Shown in pieces: positions 61,170 to 64,000 of a stretch of 64,000 bases of DNA (position 1 is the stretch's first letter; each line of letters opens with the position of its first letter). The notes under the pieces were generated by a model. It had not been told where the DNA came from and searched no databases. It saw only the letters and a program-made list of their open reading frames with translations. The DNA comes from Branchiostoma lanceolatum (Eukaryota; Chordata; Leptocardii; Amphioxiformes; Branchiostomatidae), in contig NC_089740.1 in the NCBI RefSeq assembly GCF_035083965.1, positions 13,813,052 to 13,877,051 of the forward strand. The letters run 5' to 3'. The translations under genes were made by a program, and so were the position numbers.

Positions 61170-63013
61170 GCACACACACACACACACACACGAACACACA
61201 CACGAACACACACACGAACACACGCGTACAGAGAGAGGGAGAGAAAGAAAGAGAGAGAGAGATAGATAAAGAAACAGACAGACAGACAGAGACAGACGGC
61301 ACTGAAAACATAATTATAACCTTCTTGGCGAATGTGATAATCACAAATCTATTCTCCCGTTGTCCACAGACGACCCGTACGGAGAGTTCGACATCGCCTC
61401 TAACCCCGAGAAGCTGGTGCACAGTATCGCCATGCGCATCTACGTGGACAATGACGTCACCGACTTTGAGGGCATCATGAGCAAGCTACTGACCTACGGG
61501 GTGGTAAGCTCAAACAGAGACTCTAATACTGTGTATAATAAATATGCTTTGCACAATGGTAAATGTAAAGGTAGTCCCGAAGTCTTTTTCAGGCAGTGGG
61601 TTGTTATCCACTGTGTGTAGGGCACGGAATTGGAAGGCGGAGCCCGCCCCTTTCCTTCAACCGCCTTTACCTCCCCAACCGAAGTCAGGCACCCACTTTC
61701 ACACCTGGGTGGAGTGAGAAAAGTCATGTCCAGTGCCTTACCAAAGGGCAGCGGATTCGAACGTTGGACCTGGATCCAACGCCCAAACGGTCACAGTTGT
61801 AGATAACTCAAATATCATCATCCGGCGGATATTGTCTGTATATCACTGCACACTTTAACACACGTTTGTTAAACTCTACACACTGTTCCTCAATTCACAA
61901 AACCACAGATCACAGAAAAGGAGGCTGAGGAATTTGAGGACGCGGTGGCCGAGGAGTTGCGTCAGATTGTGCTCGCAGAGGACAGGAAACTTTTCCAAGC
62001 AGCGAAGGGCGTTGATTTCGTCAAGGATCCCAACTCACAGGTAGGCATTGCGGTTTCAACGGATGATATCATCTAATTGCAAGTCCATGCCCAAAGGCTG
62101 ATAGCAGACAAACAAGTACATGGCGAATACATGGAAATCGAAATAGTTATCTAGTCTACTGTGAAAGTTCTATGTTAAGTATGGTTGACTATGGTTGGGG
62201 TTGACTTCTTTTTTGAAGACAATGGGAAATGAACTGACCCACGTTTTGAATCATAAGTGGGTTGGTTGATTTTAGTAGTGAGATGGATTTTTGTAAATTA
62301 TTCAAATGGAGAAAGCTAGGAGAATTTATGGAAGCTGTTCTCCATAATTCGTTTCTCTCGGCATCATATAGAGGACATTGGCAAATAAAATTTATTTCTG
62401 TATTTAATAAACTACGGACATAAATACATAAGAATGCATTACATCTAAAAATAACAAGATAAGGTAGCGTAATCTGTGTGAATGTTAAGTGTTGAGGCTG
62501 TTGCTGCAAATATTACGGCTTCATATTTTATATCCCCAAGGTCTCACATCGTTTGTCAATATCGAGTATTATTTTCAAAGTTTTGACATGTGATATCCTT
62601 GCTTTTGTTTGAGTATCAATCTGTATTTCTCTTTAACGTCATATCACAGTCCTATACATATACCTGGAATGTCAAACAGCCTTCCTGTGGATGTGGTAGC
62701 AGCTGAGACTGTCAATGCCTTCAAATCCAGACTAGACACCTACTGGAAGGGTCTTGAGTGTGCGCCGACATAGACTCTGGACATTTATCTATTTTATATT
62801 GTTGTCCAGAAACAGAACTTACAGACAATAGCCTCTTTCTGTTATGTCAATAGTTAATAGTCAATTATCTTTTACAGTACAACGAAGGATTGAATCTGGA
62901 CTACGGAGCCAACTTCCTGATCCCACAGACGAAACAGGCATACAAAACCGACGCCAAAAGTATCCTCGACGAAGAGTCCATACTAGATGCCCTCAAAGAT
63001 GAAGAAAAAGAAG
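30655..63013 (+). CDS. SCG3: Secretogranin III, N-terminal two-thirds or less (3' partial, 7 exons)
   Basis: SCG3 is an acidic secretory-granule protein that helps sort granins to cholesterol-rich granule membranes in neuroendocrine cells. Exons 30655-30742, 51300-51346, 56980-57025, 57499-57711, 61370-61503, 61909-62040 and 62878-63013 join in frame (phases 1,0,1,1,0,0, ending 1) into 265 residues. Residues 1-24 are a signal peptide (VCLCVLAVAICYVFG; cut after ARA). Residues 30-100 are Glu/Asp/Gln-rich with a dibasic VKRM. Residues about 142-205 (KLVHSIAMRIYVDND, SKLLTYGVITEKEAEEFED and VAEELRQIV) match the most conserved SCG3 block, where vertebrates have VHKIAARIYEEND and SKLLNLGLITE. No Cys follows the signal peptide. 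Vertebrate SCG3 is about 470 residues, so the C-terminal third to half lies past the window. The first intron is 20,557 bp. Confidence 0.9.
31050..32860. other. SCG3 intron 1, proximal part
   Basis: No recognised element or exon. Open frames on both strands overlap each other and lack splice context. First-intron enhancers are possible, but no motif cluster stands out. Confidence 0.4.
32871..33122. mobile_element. MITE family C, copy 3, probably with an insertion
   Basis: Left end GGTCCCATTTCCGAATGCTT is followed by about 70 bp not seen in other copies. The family interior (AATATGATACAAAAGTCAGC; TTTATTTTTCGTTTCCGCAA) and right end CCGGATTGGAAATGGGACC follow. Confidence 0.65.
34141..34740. 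repeat. Tandem duplication, two units of about 310 bp
   Basis: Both units contain GACGTGAAATCACGATTTGAA, CATAAA.CAAG.AATA.CAGAT and TAGATCCTCTCAAGGAATA, then a CCCTTTTATGTTT block. Lies in SCG3 intron 1. Confidence 0.85.
34973..35197. mobile_element. MITE family A, copy 3
   Basis: Left end AGCCCCCCTCTCAATGGACC; right end GTCCAGTTAGAGGGGGG with a long G run. The interior is nearly identical to 21158-21403 (GATTTGTGTTACCCTTGACT; ATCATTCAAAACGTACAAGT). Confidence 0.85.
35380..35460 (-). repeat. tRNA-like SINE head fragment
   Basis: On the minus strand GGGAGTTCGAATCCTGG carries a B box. No complete body is present. Confidence 0.35.
36290..36500. mobile_element. MITE family B, copy 2 (reverse orientation)
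   Basis: Contains TTCGCGCGGTTTTCATTTCG, GGGAAAATGGAG, then CTGTTCGCGGTGGTTCTATG and its inverse CGAACATAAAGCCACCGCGA, ending TTTCTGCACTTACAGTA. The right half is itself a foldback. Confidence 0.8.
36862..37581 (-). mobile_element. PIF/Harbinger-like element, 720 bp, with transposase-like fragment
   Basis: Termini GGGCCAATTTACACACAG and CTGTATAAATTGGGCC are inverted and flanked by TTA (36859-36861; 37582-37584), the PIF/Harbinger target duplication. Subterminal repeats share CTAGATATCTGGAC/GTCCAGATATCTAAG. On the minus strand 37420-37100 a 106-codon frame includes GPIHRTIWHHERSPSSVWEQ, which resembles the region before the Harbinger nuclease domain. No DDE catalytic domain is present, so the copy is non-autonomous. 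Confidence 0.78.
37640..38170. repeat. Diverged tandem repeat, units of about 120-140 bp
   Basis: Units contain CCTGTGCATATTTGCCTA, CACTCAG.AC.AGTTCCAACA, GTAAATACCT.AGTAAATTGCA and TTTCAAGAAA.CC.AC.ATAAA. About three units, the first strongly diverged. Confidence 0.7.
38347..38524. mobile_element. MITE family D, copy 2
   Basis: Left end TACTCTCCAAGCAGAGGAGG; right end CAGCCTTGGAGAGTA. Internal inverted blocks GTCGGGCTGTCTACTTTGTC and ATAAAGTAGACAACCCAACA extend the foldback. No clear target duplication. Confidence 0.85.
39835..39950. mobile_element. MITE family C, right-end fragment
   Basis: Shares TTTTTATTTTTCGTTTTCGC and AAACAGCCCGGCCGGGCACG, then GCTTGAAAATGTGACCCTA, with the other family C copies. 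The left half is missing. Confidence 0.75.
40626..40811. mobile_element. MITE family D, copy 4, with internal minisatellite and visible empty site
   Basis: Arms of about 58 bp (left ATCTCCAAGCAGATCTCACGG..., right ending GTGTAGATCTGCTTGGAGAT) are inverted. The centre holds four direct repeats of GCCAGAGAAGCTCCAGTCA. GTGGATGGTA flanks both ends (40616-40625; 40812-40821), and the uninterrupted site (ATGGATAGTACCTAGGCTGT) is present once in the next repeat unit at about 40919. Confidence 0.9.
41981..42195. mobile_element. MITE related to family A
   Basis: Left end TCCCATTCCACAAGGACCTG, right end ACCGCCGTCTAGTGGGA; subterminal GATCCCGCTGCGACG and GGTCGCAGCGAGAG are inverted. The interior has the family's TGTGTGCTTTGTTGTCTTGT block. 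Confidence 0.55.
42690..42800 (-). repeat. LINE-like 3' tail (family E), reverse
   Basis: TTTATTGCAAGTTCTTGCCC, GGAGGCTAATTGCAAGTACA, then ACTCTAGTCTT. This is the reverse complement of the AATAAA-ending tail also seen at 57985 and 58545. The 158-codon minus-strand frame here (42582-43058) runs through it and is not a gene. Confidence 0.55.
43100..45560. other. SCG3 intron 1, stretch with one distant duplication
   Basis: About 43550-43680 and 45305-45435 share GCTGCAATG..T.TCAT.GA.TCTCTAA and TTGCAAACAA.ACG.GATCTAC, an old duplication. I see nothing else to support. Confidence 0.4.
45605..45691 (+). pseudogene. LINE tail: end of a CR1-like reverse transcriptase ORF
   Basis: Reads GSSPLDSFKQCLQLDKYVQR then LGLTGRSL and stop, closely parallel to 13914-13991. 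The following 3' region (to about 45800) has two tandem copies of a GCTGGTGTGTTACGCCGAAG block; a further fragment lies at 49693-49760. This fits LINE 3' ends with simple terminal repeats. Confidence 0.65.
46220..46720. repeat. Tandem repeat of about 300 bp
   Basis: Two copies share AGAATTAGAATCAGCAGCAC, TAGCTAGCAAACTT, CCCGTTGTAAATATTGATTT and TATAGCTAAAAGTCTGTGAC. The 92-codon frame at 46369-46647 is a translation of this repeat. Confidence 0.85.
46900..47880. repeat. Diverged minisatellite, units of about 120-200 bp
   Basis: Units repeat TTCTTCAAAAGTTTGGACAT, CGTCATATACTGGTTCTG, GTAGGAACATC and TTGCAATCAG. Two segments share CAGTTGCTGCAGCGCCCATT (47353 and 47786). Confidence 0.8.
48650..48854. 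mobile_element. MITE family B, copy 3 (TA duplication)
   Basis: CTGTAAATGCAAAAATGTTC at the left and TTAAATGCATTTACAG at the right, flanked by TA on both sides. Internal TTCGCGGT/CCGCGAA foldback and TCCATTTTCTCCCTCACGCG. Confidence 0.85.
48860..50740. other. SCG3 intron 1, distal part
   Basis: Contains a LINE 3'-tail fragment at 49693-49760 and a GACGAAGGATAGCGGATGCT tail-like block at 50601. No exon recognised. Confidence 0.4.
50746..50848. mobile_element. MITE family B, right-half fragment
   Basis: GCTACTATTGTTTCAAACGC, GAACTTAAAACCAC and GCGAACATGCATTTGCCC through TAAATACATTTACTGTA match the right half of 24515-24726. Confidence 0.7.
51300..51346 (+). CDS. SCG3: SCG3 exon 2
   Basis: Acceptor ATTTCCAG, donor CAG/GTGAGT. 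Sixteen residues, AEVETKNEQVKEEDQQ: charged and low-complexity, as expected just after a granin signal peptide. Supported by phase fit (1 to 0) and consensus sites. Confidence 0.82.
52249..52432. mobile_element. MITE family D, copy 3
   Basis: Left end TACTCCCCAAGCAGAAGTTG; right end CCTCTGCTTGGAGAGTA. Internal GGGCTGGCTGTTTTTGAAGT and AAAAAACAGCCAGCCC are inverted. The GTGTTTTTAGACGTTTTCGTCT block matches copy 2. It lies in SCG3 intron 2. Confidence 0.88.
53590..55190. repeat. Minisatellite with units of about 320 bp carrying YY1-like cores
   Basis: About five units share GTGAATCCCACCAGGTGGAA, GTTAGACCTGACGGCCATGA, CTACATCAACTTCGT and CCTTTTATGC, then ATAGCCGCCATCTTGGATGT. The GCCGCCATCTTG core (clearest at 54036, 54332 and 55123) is the YY1 consensus. 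It lies in SCG3 intron 2. Confidence 0.85.
55200..56960. other. SCG3 intron 2, remainder
   Basis: Short duplications only, such as CTATTGTT.C.GAG...AAAAGC at 55645 and 55750. No exon or complete element recognised. Confidence 0.4.
56980..57025 (+). CDS. SCG3: SCG3 exon 3
   Basis: Acceptor TTTTTGCAG, donor GACG/GTGTGT. Encodes VPQNSEAASTEIEPD and ends in phase 1. Confidence 0.78.
57499..57711 (+). CDS. SCG3: SCG3 exon 4: acidic region
   Basis: Acceptor AATTAGCAG, donor AAAG/GTAACG. Encodes GNGEDEDDTQTETDTDDEDK, then ETVKRMVKDQS, then LPPLDYGMGPENEVLKPGQ and ADYLYK. VKR is a possible proprotein-convertase site. DYGMG..NE recurs loosely as LDYGANF in exon 7. Confidence 0.9.
57731..57945 (-). 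pseudogene. LINE reverse-transcriptase C-terminal fragment
   Basis: The minus strand reads KRPRGRPRGRWEDQIFNTLQ then GLDQNRLEGLCREQTSLAS. The RGRPRxRW motif followed by an A/DR-rich helix is typical of the end of non-LTR retrotransposon polyproteins. It is only about 70 codons, immediately 3' of SCG3 exon 4. A 22-bp GGCGACCTCTAGGTCGCTT block is duplicated within it. Confidence 0.55.
57980..58760. repeat. Two direct copies of a pair of retroelement 3' tails
   Basis: 57985-58195 and 58545-58755 both contain TTAAGTTTATTGCAAATTCG, GTAACATGACAAGTACCGAC, TAGCACGTGTGTACTCTA, then TTTATTGCGCGACAATTGCA and GGTACAATGTATGG. On the minus strand both tails end in AATAAA. Confidence 0.8.
58960..60860. repeat. 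Minisatellite with compound units of about 330-370 bp
   Basis: About five units share TATATGGTCCAACGAAACAT, TGAAAAATTGACTGACACCA, CATCGCGAAGGATCACAGAA, CTCCCATGCGTTACTGATGG and GTACTTGAGAAGGGCGTGGG. The last unit is followed by an inverted partial copy at 60730-60840. Open frames here translate the repeat. Confidence 0.88.
61129..61300. repeat. Compound (CA)n-(GA)n-(GACA)n microsatellite
   Basis: CA run with CACGAA interruptions, then GAGA and GACAGACAGACA. It ends 70 bp before SCG3 exon 5, on the acceptor side. Confidence 0.95.
61370..61503 (+). CDS. SCG3: SCG3 exon 5: conserved granin block
   Basis: Acceptor TTGTCCACAG, donor GTG/GTAAGC. Encodes DDPYGEFDIASNPEKLVHSI, AMRIYVDNDVTDFEGIMSK and LLTYGV. 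This is the core SCG3 signature (HxIAxRIYxxND...F..I.SKLL..G). Confidence 0.93.
61575..61801 (-). mobile_element. tRNA-derived SINE, reverse orientation
   Basis: Reverse complement of the 25403 element: minus-strand B box CGTTCGAATCC (61752-61763), then CACTCCACCCAGGTGTGAAA, TGCCTGACTTCGGTTGGGGA, ending CACAGTGGATAACAACCCAC. It occupies over half of the 405-bp SCG3 intron between exons 5 and 6. Confidence 0.85.
61909..62040 (+). CDS. SCG3: SCG3 exon 6: conserved granin block
   Basis: Acceptor AAACCACAG, donor CAG/GTAGGC. Encodes ITEKEAEEFEDAVAEELRQI and VLAEDRKLFQAAKGVDFV. It corresponds to the vertebrate LITE...LEDEVAE.LQKLI segment. Confidence 0.93.
62189..62440 (-). pseudogene. LINE polyprotein C-terminal fragment
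   Basis: The minus strand reads LNTEINFICQCPLYDAERNE and then a Leu/Ile/Ser-rich stretch. The E..F.CPLY...R.EL pattern is the Cys-containing end of many non-LTR retroelement ORFs. Intronic remnant. Confidence 0.5.
62651..62773 (+). pseudogene. CR1-like LINE ORF tail
   Basis: Reads PIHIPGMSNSLPVDVVAAET then VNAFKSRLDTYWKGLECAPT and stop. The SLP..VV.A..VN.FK.RLD.YW pattern is characteristic of CR1/jockey-clade ORF2 ends. It lies 105 bp before SCG3 exon 7. Confidence 0.75.
62878..63013 (+). CDS. SCG3: SCG3 exon 7
   Basis: Acceptor TCTTTTACAG, donor GAAG/GTAATA. Encodes YNEGLNLDYGANFLIPQTKQ and a helical acidic end (SILDEESILDALKDEEKE). It ends in phase 1, so more exons follow outside the window. 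Confidence 0.88.
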
Positions 63014-64000
63014 GTAATATATTCTTATCCAAAATCAGAAGTATCCGTCGAACCCAGGTAGAGTGGTGCGCAGTATCGTTTGGTGTACCCTTTGATTGGT
63101 CTACCTTTATCATTAAGCAAAGGTATATTTCTATTACCTTTAATACAACCCATAGGCGATAAAGAAAAGGAATTATGGATGTCAAGCCTCGGAGGACTAC
63201 CAATACACCTCCAGCTAGCTTTGACGCGTTGAACTGTGAAATTGACGGTTGCTATCTTAATAAACAAGATTGACGTGCAAGATTGATCAGTACGTAAAAC
63301 GCCTAGAAAAATTAACGTTATTTTAGATAACAAACAACTACATTGAAATGAAATTTGTGTGATATTGCGTTAGATATGCCTGCATCATATACAAAAAGAA
63401 ATATTTTCATCACTTGACTACTCTAGGAATCTCTATGTAAATTATATTGAGAAGAATTTGGTTATTATGTGCAAGCTCAAATGACTAAGAAGCTATATCA
63501 TCATACACGCACTTAAGTGAGTTCCAAATGCCACAGAGGCATCCTTGGTACGTACAAGCCACAGGTGCAGGTGCGTATAGCACAGGCCGATGATTTTGAA
63601 AAGGGCGTTGGTGCGCAAAGCAACCATTCACCTTTTGAAAGAGGTCTCTTGTGACATTGGGGTTGAGCGAGACATTTTATAAGGGAAACAGGTGGTCCGT
63701 TACGTCGGTGAAAGTTAGACATCGTGGTAATACGATACACAATGTAAGAGTTACTCGAGAAATCGGATAAAATCCGGAAACGGCCACTGGCGAACAGCGG
63801 ATGCTGTCTGAGCGTTGCGTTGGTCCGGTGTTTTAATTTCGTCTGCTTTGTTAACCATGGACTAAGAAGTGGACAGGTATTGGTAAATCAGACATGTGTC
63901 TCTGGCACTAGAAATGAAGCTAAAGGATGAAACTGTTCTGACAGTTTGACACGTCAGCGAATTTGACGCACAGCTCAGCCCACAAGGCGTGGGCGTACTG
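63014..64000. other. Start of SCG3 intron 7
   Basis: No further exon recognised. A block near 63705-63820 (TTAGACATCGTGGTAATACG; AACAGCGGATGCTGTCTGAG) resembles sequence at 50375-50640, an interspersed tail family. Confidence 0.5.

Noticed and set aside
1..64000. A novel defence, gene-cluster or symbiont system
   Set aside because: Only three ordinary animal genes plus repeats can be supported; no clustered unknown coding genes are visible.

Overview
The window looks like animal nuclear DNA, most likely a cephalochordate (amphioxus, Branchiostoma-like). It holds intron-rich genes with short GT-AG exons, a granin and a Rab-type GTPase typical of bilaterian neuroendocrine tissue, abundant miniature inverted-repeat elements (MITEs), decayed LINE tails, tRNA-derived SINEs and many minisatellites. 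The species is inferred from overall character; no search was run. Nothing prokaryotic is present: no operons, CRISPR array, rRNA or genuine tRNA gene. Three protein-coding genes can be rebuilt exon by exon, and every splice phase joins without a break. || (1) 1-6877, plus strand: the 3' half of an ionotropic glutamate receptor (7 exons; 5' part outside the window). It covers the end of M3, the S2 ligand-binding half, M4 and a basic, Ser-rich tail ending in a class I PDZ-type ligand. (2) 10723-13723, minus strand: a complete 218-residue small GTPase of the RASEF/Rab44/CRACR2A type (7 exons), without EF-hands in this transcript, ending in a Cys-Cys prenylation motif; possible 5' UTR exons lie at 15.7 and 16.5 kb. 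(3) 30655-63013, plus strand: the 5' part of a secretogranin III (SCG3) orthologue (7 exons), with a TATA box, CRE-type sites upstream, a signal peptide and a 20.6-kb first intron; the C-terminal exons lie beyond the window. || Layout: genes 1 and 2 converge across a 3.8-kb spacer with a long CA microsatellite. Genes 2 and 3 diverge across about 17 kb of repeat-rich DNA. The rest of the window is SCG3 introns loaded with minisatellites and transposon debris. Several MITE families have clear terminal inverted repeats (TIRs) and target-site duplications (TSDs), including a 720-bp PIF/Harbinger-like element with TTA TSDs and a four-copy family with ends like TCTCCAAGCAGA. One copy of the latter can be dated against an empty site in a neighbouring repeat unit. 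|| The receptor and SCG3 both fit neurosecretory cells (ligand sensing at the membrane; granin sorting into dense-core vesicles), and a Rab-like GTPase could act in vesicle traffic, but the sequence does not show that they are co-regulated. I found no convincing undescribed biological system. The best leads are the short RASEF-like gene with its start micro-exon, the receptor's ligand class, the CRE-rich SCG3 promoter and the MITE structures.
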